Source: JBFEYJ01 sp041563315 (lineage in GTDB: Bacteria; Pseudomonadota; Gammaproteobacteria; Thiohalomonadales; Thiohalomonadaceae). Taken from it: DNA of 10,570 bases. Of this stretch, positions 1 through 6,293 are shown one piece after another (the first letter of the stretch is position 1; each line of letters starts with the position of its first letter). Location: contig JBFFNE010000094.1 of the NCBI GenBank assembly GCA_041563315.1, positions 1 through 10,570 on the forward strand, written 5' to 3'. The notes beneath the pieces are model-generated. The model did not search any database, was not told the DNA's origin, and worked only from the letters and a program-made list of their open reading frames with translations. The position numbers and the translations under genes are program-made.

Positions 1-144
1 ATCTGGCATCTTTGCTCATAGGTCAGCTGCTTGTAATTGCTCATCGTTGCATCTCTTGCCGGAGAAGAAGCGGTTAGCCTACTTGCAGCTGGCCGCTACT
101 TCCAGGGTTTCAAGTTATGCACTTATGAGTTGAATCCGGAAGTT

Positions 145-573
145 ATGAAAGGTAGTTGTTTGTGTGGAATTGTAGAGTTTGATGTAACTGGTGTTAAAAA
201 TATTTATCAGTGCCATTGTTCGCTCTGCCGAAAGCAAGGTGGTTCAGCCTCAAATACCGGAACTGTAGTACCTATCGAGAATCTAGAATGGATAAAAGGA
301 AAAGAGAATATAAAGTCTTGGGTTAAAGAGTCAGGCTTTCGTTCTGATTTTTGTACAAATTGCGGGTCTCCTGTTCCAAATCCTTTACGAGGCCTCAACT
401 ACTACTGGATTCCTGTTGGTACATTGGAAGATGGCCAATTTAAAATAGTGGCAAATTTATATATGGATTCAAAGGCACCGTGGGGAGTGGTAGCTCCAAC
501 AGGCGGAAGGTTTAAAACAATGCCAGAGTTAACTGAGTTTTTAGCTCTGTTGGTGGGAAATGGTCACGCCTAA
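145..573 (+). CDS. GFA/CENP-V family zinc-binding protein
   Basis: This 142-residue protein belongs to the glutathione-dependent formaldehyde-activating (GFA)/CENP-V fold family. Three zinc-ligand clusters are visible in the expected order: CLCG near residues 5-8, CHCSLCRKQGG near 23-33, and FCTNCGSP near 70-77. The family binds one or two zinc ions; most members have no proven substrate, so enzymatic activity is not claimed. The reading frame stays open upstream to a TTG at 37, but the family start motif (MKGSCLCG) begins at the ATG at 145, and the upstream extension has no family character. The ribosome-binding site is weak (GGAAG about 138-142). The gene is visibly richer in A and T than everything from position 970 onward. 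It is followed by an attC-like palindrome, and GFA proteins are frequent integron-cassette cargo, so it may have arrived by transfer. It is probably unrelated to the nitrogen cluster. Confidence 0.85.
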   Translation: MKGSCLCGIVEFDVTGVKNIYQCHCSLCRKQGGSASNTGTVVPIENLEWIKGKENIKSWVKESGFRSDFCTNCGSPVPNPLRGLNYYWIPVGTLEDGQFKIVANLYMDSKAPWGVVAPTGGRFKTMPELTEFLALLVGNGHA

Positions 574-665
574 AAAGCGCGGTCAAGGTGGACAAGCCTC
601 TGCGGCGCTCAAGCTGTGCACTCGCTGCGCTCATTTTAAACAGCTTGCTCGCAGCGCACTGCGCA
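568..665 (+). other. attC-like imperfect palindrome (possible decayed integron recombination site)
   Basis: Directly at the stop codon of the GFA gene lies GCCTAAA (568-574), one base off the attC R'' core RYYYAAC. GGTCAAG (581-587) follows, resembling an L'' box. Next comes a GC-rich imperfect palindrome with CAAGCTGT (610-617) pairing with ACAGCTTG (640-647). This order matches the left half of an attC site placed just after a cassette gene. I cannot find a convincing right half (an L' box and GTTRRRY) after about 665, so the site would be truncated or decayed. A plain transcription-attenuating hairpin is the alternative. Confidence 0.4.
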
Positions 666-813
666 ACGGAAAAAACCCCGGGAAGCAAACACCACCGTGG
701 GTATGGTCTGCATCGCCTGGGTGAACACTTCTCCTTCTATAAACCCAATGGGAAGCATCGAATATCAATACACGCTATTCACGCCCCAATTCTGCACATC
801 CTCTCTATCACAG

Positions 814-830
814 TGCACACAAAACGTGCG
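814..830 (+). promoter_or_regulatory. NtrC-like enhancer dyad upstream of the transporter operon
   Basis: The sequence TGCACACAAAACGTGCG has the NtrC dyad core GCAC-N7-GTGC (consensus TGCACCA-N3-TGGTGCA). Its centre lies about 86 bases upstream of the -24 element and about 111 bases upstream of the predicted start site, close to the usual distance for NtrC sites on glnA-type promoters. A lone half-site, TGCAC, lies at 793-797. The assignment is by consensus only; the inner bases of each half-site diverge. Confidence 0.55.
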
Positions 831-906
831 CCAGTAATACCCATTCAATCTGTAGCAATACGGCTAAGTGTCGGAAATGTTAACATTTTTTAACGAATTC
901 CGGACT

Positions 907-922
907 TGGCACATGCGTTGCT
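907..922 (+). promoter_or_regulatory. sigma-54 (RpoN) promoter of the transporter operon
   Basis: TGGCACATGCGTTGCT matches the sigma-54 consensus TGGCAC-N5-TTGCW at every defined base. The invariant GG (908-909) and GC (920-921) are separated by exactly 10 bases. Transcription should start near 932-934, giving a leader of roughly 37 bases before the ATG at 970. This also rules out the longer in-frame start at 868, which lies upstream of the promoter. Confidence 0.85.
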
Positions 923-969
923 TTAGGAGTAATACCCACAACGCAAACCGTAATACGAGAGGGTCCGTC

Positions 970-1950
970 ATGAAGTGTAGTATTAAGAAGATATTTGCCG
1001 GGGCTGCCGCTGCAGCCATGTTGAGTATGTCCGCGCAGTCCTTCGCCGCTCCGCTGAGGATCGGTTACAGCGACTGGCCCGGCTGGGTTGCCTGGGAGGT
1101 AGCCGTCGAAAAGGAGTGGTTCAAGGAGGAGGGCGTCGACGTAAAATTCGAATGGTTTGATTACGTTGCCTCCATGGATGCTTTCGCTGCAGGGAAACTC
1201 GATGGCGTTGGCATGACCAACGGTGATGCCCTGGTGACTGGTGCTACCGGTGCCAAGTCGGTGATGATCATCATGAACGATTACAGCAATGGTAATGACA
1301 TGGTGATCGGCAAGCACGGCATCAACTCCGTGAAGGATCTTAAGGGTAAGAAGATTGGTGTCGAGATCGGGTTCGTCTCCCACCTGCTGCTGCTCAACGC
1401 ACTGAAAGACAACGGCATGAGTGAGGCCGATGTGGAGCTGGTCAACGTGCCCACCAACGAAACCCCGCAGGTGCTTGCTTCCGGTGATGTGGATGCTATC
1501 GTTGCCTGGCAACCGAGCTCGGGCATGGCCTTGAATCTGGTTCCCGGTTCCAAGCCGATCTACACCAGTAAGGATGAGCCCGGTCTGATCTATGACCTGC
1601 TGGCCGTCTCACCCGCCAGTCTGGCCGCTAAGCGTGACGAGTGGAAGAAGGTCACCAAGGTCTGGTATCGCGTGGTGGATTACCTGAACGATCCAAAGAC
1701 CCATGCCGATGCGATCAAGATCATGGCTTCACGAGTTGGTCTTTCCCCCAAAGAGTACGAGTCCTTTCTGAGTGGTACCAAGATCCTGACCAGGGAAGAA
1801 GCGAAGAAATTCTTCGCCAAGGGTGACGGTTTTGCCTCCCTGTATGGTTCCACCAAAATCGCTGACGACTTCAACGTCGCCAACGACGTGTACAAAAAGC
1901 CGCAGGACGTCGATTCCTACATCGACGCCTCAATCACCAACGAAATGTAA
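970..1950 (+). CDS. ABC transporter periplasmic substrate-binding protein (NitT/TauT type, guanidine/urea carboxylase-associated)
   Basis: The protein has 326 residues. A Sec signal peptide (MKCSIKKIFA, an alanine-rich core, then SMSAQSFA) is probably cleaved after Ala26. The mature part begins APLRIGYSDWPGW and continues as an NMT1/SsuA/TauA-like two-lobed periplasmic binding protein, with DLKGKKIGVE in the usual position near the hinge. This group feeds NitT/TauT-type importers for small nitrogen or sulfur compounds. Next to a urea/guanidine carboxylase cluster the ligand is plausibly guanidine, urea or a related compound, but that rests on context. The start at 970 is supported by GAGAGGG (957-963), by the signal peptide, and by the sigma-54 promoter at 907-922. 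It is the first gene of a five-gene operon, and a strong hairpin separates it from the permease gene. Confidence 0.92.
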   Translation: MKCSIKKIFAGAAAAAMLSMSAQSFAAPLRIGYSDWPGWVAWEVAVEKEWFKEEGVDVKFEWFDYVASMDAFAAGKLDGVGMTNGDALVTGATGAKSVMIIMNDYSNGNDMVIGKHGINSVKDLKGKKIGVEIGFVSHLLLLNALKDNGMSEADVELVNVPTNETPQVLASGDVDAIVAWQPSSGMALNLVPGSKPIYTSKDEPGLIYDLLAVSPASLAAKRDEWKKVTKVWYRVVDYLNDPKTHADAIKIMASRVGLSPKEYESFLSGTKILTREEAKKFFAKGDGFASLYGSTKIADDFNVANDVYKKPQDVDSYIDASITNEM

Positions 1951-1959
1951 CCCTGGCGT

Positions 1960-1980
1960 ACCGGCAACGACGTTGCCGGT
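1960..1980 (+). repeat. perfect hairpin between binding-protein and permease genes
   Basis: ACCGGCAACG and CGTTGCCGGT form a perfect 10-base inverted repeat around a single central A. In RNA this would be an 8-bp GC-rich stem with a five-base loop. No T-run follows, so it is not a typical intrinsic terminator. It lies 10 bases after the binding-protein stop codon and about 50 bases before the permease start. Such a hairpin often protects the upstream message and raises binding-protein expression over that of the membrane genes; that role is inferred here. Confidence 0.75.
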
Positions 1981-2031
1981 GCATCTCCCCCTGAATGAAA
2001 TCTCAGCCGAGAATTAACGGAGAGTCCCTTC

Positions 2032-2991
2032 ATGTCTGATCAATGGTTCGCCGCAGGCAAGGAACTGGCGCCAAGGAGGCGATTGATACTGGGCGTACTG
2101 AGTTTTGTCATCCCCTTGCTGGTGTGGTGCCTGGTCAGTTATGTACCGTTTATCTGGCATCCGAAAACCCTGGTTACCGAACCTGGAGCGGTCTCATTCT
2201 TCCAGGAAGGCATGCTGGTGGACAATGCGGTCTACGAGCGTGAACTCGAAAAGGTGAGGGAAGCCGGAGAGCAGGAACCAAAGGGTGACCCCGCTAACCC
2301 CATTTATTTGCCGGCGCCGCATGAAGTGGCCAAGGCCTTTTACACCGCGTTTACCACCGAGCCCGTGCGACGCAATGAGAAGTGGCTACATGAAAGTCTG
2401 GCCAACAGTATCTCGGTCATCTTCTGGGGTTTTATTATCTCCTCCCTGTTCGGTGTTCCATTGGGTATCCTCGCAGGTACCTACAGTGCGGTCTCCCGTG
2501 TCAGTGAGCCGTTTATCGAATTTTTCCGTTACCTGCCGGCGCCTGCTTTCGGCGCGTTGGCGGTCGCGATCCTTGGTATCCATGAAGCACCGAAGATTGC
2601 CATCATCTTTATCGGAACCTTTTTTCAGCAGGTGTTGGTGGTTTCGAACACCACACGAAAAATAGACCCGGCACTGCTGGAGGCGGCGATGACGCTCGGT
2701 GCAAAACGCCTGTCGTTGCTGTTCCGCGTCGTCGTCCCGGGCATTATTACTGACCTATTCAAGGACATGCGTATCCTGCTTGGCTGGGCGTGGACGTATC
2801 TCATTGTCGCCGAGATGATCGGTAGCAGTTCCGGTATTACCTGGTTCATTACCCAGCAGGCGCGCTACAAGAATTTCGACAACGTTTACGCCGCGATCAT
2901 GATGATCGGCATCATTGGTCTGACGACGGATCTCATCCTCGCATGGTTGGGTAAACGTCTCTTCCCGTGGCAGCGAGCCGCCAGCGCTTAA
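2032..2991 (+). CDS. ABC transporter permease (NitT/TauT/SsuC type)
   Basis: This 319-residue inner-membrane protein has about six hydrophobic segments: near residues 18-42, 125-150, 165-183, 188-205, 248-263 and 285-306. The EAA loop that docks onto the ATPase is present as EAAMTLGA (217-224), as in the BPD_transp_1 family. The start is set by CGGAGAG (2018-2024), eight bases before the ATG. The protein is longer than the usual TauC/SsuC permease (roughly 250-275 residues) because of an extra charged stretch of about 50 residues (43-92) after the first membrane segment, before the familiar LPAPHEV motif (93-99). It is followed after 17 bases by the ATPase gene and is clearly part of the same importer. 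Confidence 0.93.
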   Translation: MSDQWFAAGKELAPRRRLILGVLSFVIPLLVWCLVSYVPFIWHPKTLVTEPGAVSFFQEGMLVDNAVYERELEKVREAGEQEPKGDPANPIYLPAPHEVAKAFYTAFTTEPVRRNEKWLHESLANSISVIFWGFIISSLFGVPLGILAGTYSAVSRVSEPFIEFFRYLPAPAFGALAVAILGIHEAPKIAIIFIGTFFQQVLVVSNTTRKIDPALLEAAMTLGAKRLSLLFRVVVPGIITDLFKDMRILLGWAWTYLIVAEMIGSSSGITWFITQQARYKNFDNVYAAIMMIGIIGLTTDLILAWLGKRLFPWQRAASA

Positions 2992-3008
2992 CAACGAGGA
3001 AATCGATC

Positions 3009-3926
3009 ATGACTCATCTTGAACTGCCCAGTTATTTGCAACAGTCGCCGGAAGTGGCAGCGCGTTTCGACAAGCTCAAACAGCGCCCGGTGATTCTTGA
3101 GGTTAAGGACTTGTGCAAGGACTTTGATACCCCACAGGGTAGCGTCACCGCGTTGAAGAACATCAACTTTAAGACCCATCGTCGTGAGTTCGTCACCGTG
3201 ATCGGTCCCTCCGGCTGCGGCAAGTCGACCCTGATCCGCACCCTTGCCGGGCTCGAGTCGCACAGCTCCGGTGAGGTGTTGCTTGACGGTAAGGCAGTGA
3301 ACGGCCCCGGCCCGGATCGCGGGATGGTGTTTCAGGGTTACACCCTGTTTCCCTGGCTGACGGTGAAGAAAAACGTGATGTTCGGCCTTGAGCGCGCCGG
3401 TCGCAGCCGCAGTGCCGCCGAGGAGGAGGCACGCAGCTGGATTAATCTGGTCGGCCTTTCCAAGTTCGAAAACTGTTATCCGCACCAGCTCTCCGGCGGT
3501 ATGAAACAGCGGGTGGCGATCGCCCGTGCGCTGGCTAACCAGCCTCGTATTCTGTTGATGGACGAACCCTTCGGCGCACTCGATGCACAGACCCGCGCCA
3601 AGATGCAGGCGTACCTGCTCGATATCTGGAAGAACATCGATATTACCGTGCTATTTATCACCCACGATCTGGAGGAGGCGATCTACCTGGCCGACCGCAT
3701 CCTGGTGCTCAAGGCGCATCCGGGGGAGGTGCAGGAGTTGATCGAGGTGCCGGTACCGCACCCGCGCAATCCCGAACAGTTCCTCAGCCCTGAATTTCTC
3801 GCCACCAAGGCGAGGCTGGAGGAGCTGATCCATCCGCCGCAGGAAGAGGATGTCGGACTCAGTGAAGACCACCTCAACATGGTGCGCATGGTAGCGGTGG
3901 ACGATGAAGTGAGTGAGGTCTACTGA
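3009..3926 (+). CDS. ABC transporter ATP-binding protein (NitT/TauT type)
   Basis: This 305-residue ATPase powers the importer. All nucleotide-binding motifs are intact: Walker A GPSGCGKST (66-74), Q-loop glutamine in MVFQGYTLFPWL (Q109), signature LSGGMKQR (161-168), Walker B LLMDEPFGALD (182-192), and switch histidine in THD (H219). These are typical of the SsuB/TauB/NrtD group. About 25 residues precede the ATPase core (VILEVKDLCKDF), and a C-terminal tail of about 60 residues follows it. The ATG at 3009 has GAGGAA (2996-3001) in front; an in-frame ATG at 2967 would overlap the permease end and lacks a comparable site. The stop TGA shares its A with the ATG of the next gene (3926), implying translational coupling with the amidohydrolase. 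Confidence 0.95.
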   Translation: MTHLELPSYLQQSPEVAARFDKLKQRPVILEVKDLCKDFDTPQGSVTALKNINFKTHRREFVTVIGPSGCGKSTLIRTLAGLESHSSGEVLLDGKAVNGPGPDRGMVFQGYTLFPWLTVKKNVMFGLERAGRSRSAAEEEARSWINLVGLSKFENCYPHQLSGGMKQRVAIARALANQPRILLMDEPFGALDAQTRAKMQAYLLDIWKNIDITVLFITHDLEEAIYLADRILVLKAHPGEVQELIEVPVPHPRNPEQFLSPEFLATKARLEELIHPPQEEDVGLSEDHLNMVRMVAVDDEVSEVY

Positions 3927-4708
3927 TGGCACTGCACGACTGGCATCAGCTTACTTGGGAAGAGATCGGTGCACTAGTGGCCAGCGGTGTCGACGGTGCG
4001 ATCCTGCCTGTGGGCGCGACCGAGCAGCACGGCCCGCACCTGGGCTGTGGCATGGACAGCGAGATCGCCAGCCGGCTCTGTCGCGATGTGGCGAAAACGA
4101 CCGGGGTGCCGCTGCTGCCTGCACTGCCTTACGGCTGTTCCATCGGCCATTCGAAGCGCTGGCCGGGAACACTGGCATTGCAGCCGAAGACCCTGATCGA
4201 TGTGGTCAAGGATCTCGGCGACTGGCTCTATGCCTCCGGCATTCGCCGCCTGTTTATGGTCAACGGTCACGTGACCAATGCGGCACCGCTGCGCTGCGCA
4301 CTGGAGATGCTGCGCGCCGAGCACGACGATATGATGATTGCGCTGATCCACAGCGCCGCGATCAGCGACAGGGTGAAGGAAAAACATTGTTCCGATGCCG
4401 AAGACTGGCACGCCAATGCGGCTGAGACTGCACTGATGCAGGCCATCGCACCGCAGATGGTGCGCGAGGAAAAAATTTCGGTGGCAGACGATCCGGACCG
4501 CACGGCAGACAGTGTCTTTGCCCATCCGGTGAACCGCACCAGCACTAACGGCGTGACCGGTTTTCCGAGCCTTGCCACAAAAGCCGAGGGCGAACAACTC
4601 TACGGCTGGATGGTGGAAGACCTTAGCGCCCTGATAACCAGGGGAATGCAGGAGCAGCCGCCTCTTGCCCACTCCTACTTCGAAAAGGTCCGAGTAACAC
4701 AGGAATAG
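3926..4708 (+). CDS. creatininase-family amidohydrolase
   Basis: The protein has 260 residues, the normal length for the creatininase/creatinine amidohydrolase family, whose members hydrolyse amide or cyclic amide bonds using two metal ions. The expected metal ligands are visible: E33 and H35 in GATEQHGPHL, D44, H115 in VNGH, and E167 in HANAAETALM. In Pseudomonas creatininase the motif after NGH contains a metal-binding glutamate (NGHYEN), and many other members have NGHGGN. Here it is NGHVTN, so it is probably not a true creatininase. The start codon overlaps the ATPase stop, and the GlnT-like gene follows after 6 bases, so it is a bona fide member of the transporter operon. A role in releasing a guanidino or amide substrate after import is inferred; the actual substrate is unknown. 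Confidence 0.88.
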   Translation: MALHDWHQLTWEEIGALVASGVDGAILPVGATEQHGPHLGCGMDSEIASRLCRDVAKTTGVPLLPALPYGCSIGHSKRWPGTLALQPKTLIDVVKDLGDWLYASGIRRLFMVNGHVTNAAPLRCALEMLRAEHDDMMIALIHSAAISDRVKEKHCSDAEDWHANAAETALMQAIAPQMVREEKISVADDPDRTADSVFAHPVNRTSTNGVTGFPSLATKAEGEQLYGWMVEDLSALITRGMQEQPPLAHSYFEKVRVTQE

Positions 4709-4714
4709 ATTGCA

Positions 4715-6076
4715 ATGAAAAGCGCCGACGAGATTAAACAGATCCAACAGGAATTGATGGCGAAGGGAGTCAAGTACTGCATGGGAACCTATGTCGATAT
4801 CCACGGCGTACCCAAGGGCAAGGTGGTACCGATTGCCCATCTTGAGCATATGGCTCATGGCTCTGAGCTTTACACCGGTTATGCACTCGACGGTCTGGGA
4901 CAAAAACCGAACGATGACGAGATCGCCTCGGTGCCGGATCTGGATCACATCATCCAGCTGCCATGGCAGCCGGAGGTGGCCTGGATGCCGGCGGACAACA
5001 CCCTCTACGGCAAGCCCTATGAACTCAACACCCGTGTCGCGCTGAAAAAGCAACTGGAAAAGGCCGCCGAGATGGGCTTCGGCATGAACCTCGGTATCGA
5101 GGCGGAGCTGTTCGTGCTGAAGCAGAACGAGGACGGTTCACTCGAGGTGCCGAACCCCGACGATAAGCTGACCAAGCCTTGTTACGACGCGCGCGGTTTT
5201 CTCGATCAGTTCAGCTGGCTCGACAAAATGGCCACCAGCATCAACGAGCTGGGCTGGGACCTTTACTCCTTCGACCACGAGGATGCCAACGGCCAATTCG
5301 AGTTCGACTTCCAGTATGCCGATGCGGTGACCACCTGCGATCGCTACACCTTCCTGCGTCTCATGGCCAAGGAGTACGCCAAGCAGGAGGGGTTGATCGC
5401 GACCTTTATGCCCAAGCCGTTTGCCGACAAGACCGGTAACGGCGCGCACTTCAATATGTCACTGTACGATTTGGAAACGGGCAAGAACCTATTTGCCTGC
5501 GACCCCAAAGACGACCCGCGCGGCCTGGGCCTGACCGAGCTGGGTTACTACTTCATCGGCGGCATCATCAAGCATGGCAAGGCACTGTGCGCGGTCTTTG
5601 CGCCAACGGTCAACAGCTACAAGCGTCTCGTACGCCAGGGCGATATGCCGTACTTCACCTGGGCACCGGTGTTCAACTCCTTCGGCTCCAACAACCGCAC
5701 CAATTCGGTACGCGTACCGATGGGGGGCGGCCGCTTCGAATCGCGCAACGCCGACGGTGCGGTCAATCCCTATCTTGCCGCCGCTCTGGCGCTAGCCGCC
5801 GGGCTCGACGGTATTCGCAACAAGATCGACCCGGGGCAGGCGCAGGAAGACAACCTGTATGAACTGAGTGATGAAGAACGCTCCGCACGCGGCATCGAAT
5901 TCCTACCGCGCGACCTGCAGGAAGCGATTGATGCCTTCGAGGCGGACCCGTTCGTTATCGAAGCATTGGGGCAGGAGCTGCGTGATGAGTTCATCAAATA
6001 CAAGCGCCAGGAGTGGACTGCTTATCACCAGACCATCTCGGCCTGGGAGATCGAGCGGTATAGTCATTTGTTTTGA
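4715..6076 (+). CDS. glnT: type III glutamine synthetase-like ligase (GlnT / gamma-glutamylmethylamide synthetase group)
   Basis: The protein has 453 residues and the full glutamine synthetase fold. The N-terminal beta-grasp domain carries YVDIHGVPKGK (26-36). The catalytic domain has GIEAELF (127-133, metal ligands E129 and E131), DHEDANGQFE (187-196), GNGAHFNMSL (241-250), APTVNSYKRLV (296-306), NNRTNSVRVP (326-335) and FESRNADGAVNPYL (341-354). The order and spacing match the GlnT and gamma-glutamylmethylamide synthetase group, which joins glutamate with ammonia or a small amine using ATP. One oddity: the usual HxH of the GNGxHxHxS motif is H245-F-N247 here. AGGAA (4701-4705) precedes the ATG by nine bases. 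As the last gene of the operon it may assimilate ammonia released by the pathway, or handle an amine product. The symbol names the group and not a proven activity. Confidence 0.88.
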   Translation: MKSADEIKQIQQELMAKGVKYCMGTYVDIHGVPKGKVVPIAHLEHMAHGSELYTGYALDGLGQKPNDDEIASVPDLDHIIQLPWQPEVAWMPADNTLYGKPYELNTRVALKKQLEKAAEMGFGMNLGIEAELFVLKQNEDGSLEVPNPDDKLTKPCYDARGFLDQFSWLDKMATSINELGWDLYSFDHEDANGQFEFDFQYADAVTTCDRYTFLRLMAKEYAKQEGLIATFMPKPFADKTGNGAHFNMSLYDLETGKNLFACDPKDDPRGLGLTELGYYFIGGIIKHGKALCAVFAPTVNSYKRLVRQGDMPYFTWAPVFNSFGSNNRTNSVRVPMGGGRFESRNADGAVNPYLAAALALAAGLDGIRNKIDPGQAQEDNLYELSDEERSARGIEFLPRDLQEAIDAFEADPFVIEALGQELRDEFIKYKRQEWTAYHQTISAWEIERYSHLF

Positions 6077-6082
6077 TAAAGG

Positions 6083-6264
6083 CTTTAAACGCAAAGAATG
6101 CAGAGACACAAAGGTCACAGAGGTGATAGCAGCTTAATGAGTGAATTAGCAGAATCGTCATTCCGGCGAAGGCCGGAATCCATTTTGATAGTTCTGGATT
6201 CCCACCTACGCGGGAATGACGCAATCTAAGCTCTTTGCGTTCTCTGCGCCCTTTGCGTTAAAAG
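6083..6264. repeat. nested inverted-repeat element (MITE-like)
   Basis: Two inverted repeats are nested in a 182-bp block between glnT and the regulator gene. The outer arms are 6083-6106 and 6241-6264; 20 of 24 bases match, with the shared core AACGCAAAG. The inner arms are 6156-6182 and 6195-6221; 23 of 27 bases match, beginning CGTCATTCC and ending GGAATCCA. The inner pair resembles the GTCATTCC...GGAATCCA palindromes dispersed through many proteobacterial genomes. No transposase is present. A run of T follows the right outer arm (6266-6270), so the block might also attenuate transcription leaving glnT. Confidence 0.8.
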
Positions 6265-6293
6265 GTTTTTAGATTTTGAAAAAGGATATTCCC

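Larger units (their letters stand above)
574..969. other. 396-bp intergenic region before the transporter operon
   Basis: No convincing gene is present. The left third holds the attC-like palindrome. The middle (about 670-810) shows nothing recognisable. The right part holds an NtrC-like dyad at 814-830, an A+T-rich stretch around 880-895, a sigma-54 promoter at 907-922 and a short untranslated leader of roughly 37 bases. An open frame at 588-893 runs across the palindrome and the enhancer-like dyad and has no family signature. Confidence 0.75.

Noticed and set aside
37..144. TTG start giving a 178-residue form of the GFA protein
   Set aside because: The extra 36 residues have no family character; the family start is at the ATG at 145.
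588..893. 101-codon open frame in the gap before the transporter operon
   Set aside because: It runs through the attC-like palindrome and the NtrC-like dyad, has no ribosome-binding site worth noting and no family motif.
868..969. N-terminal extension of the binding protein from an ATG at 868
   Set aside because: It would precede the sigma-54 promoter and bury the signal peptide; the ATG at 970 has a good ribosome-binding site.
1968..1973. CGACG loop in the 1960-1980 hairpin as part of a guanidine-II riboswitch
   Set aside because: The class needs two adjacent hairpins with ACGR loops near a ribosome-binding site; only one perfect palindrome is present and its loop does not fit.
3974..5053. 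359-codon open frame on the minus strand across the creatininase and GlnT genes
   Set aside because: It is the antisense shadow of two well-supported genes with intact family motifs, and its product resembles no family.
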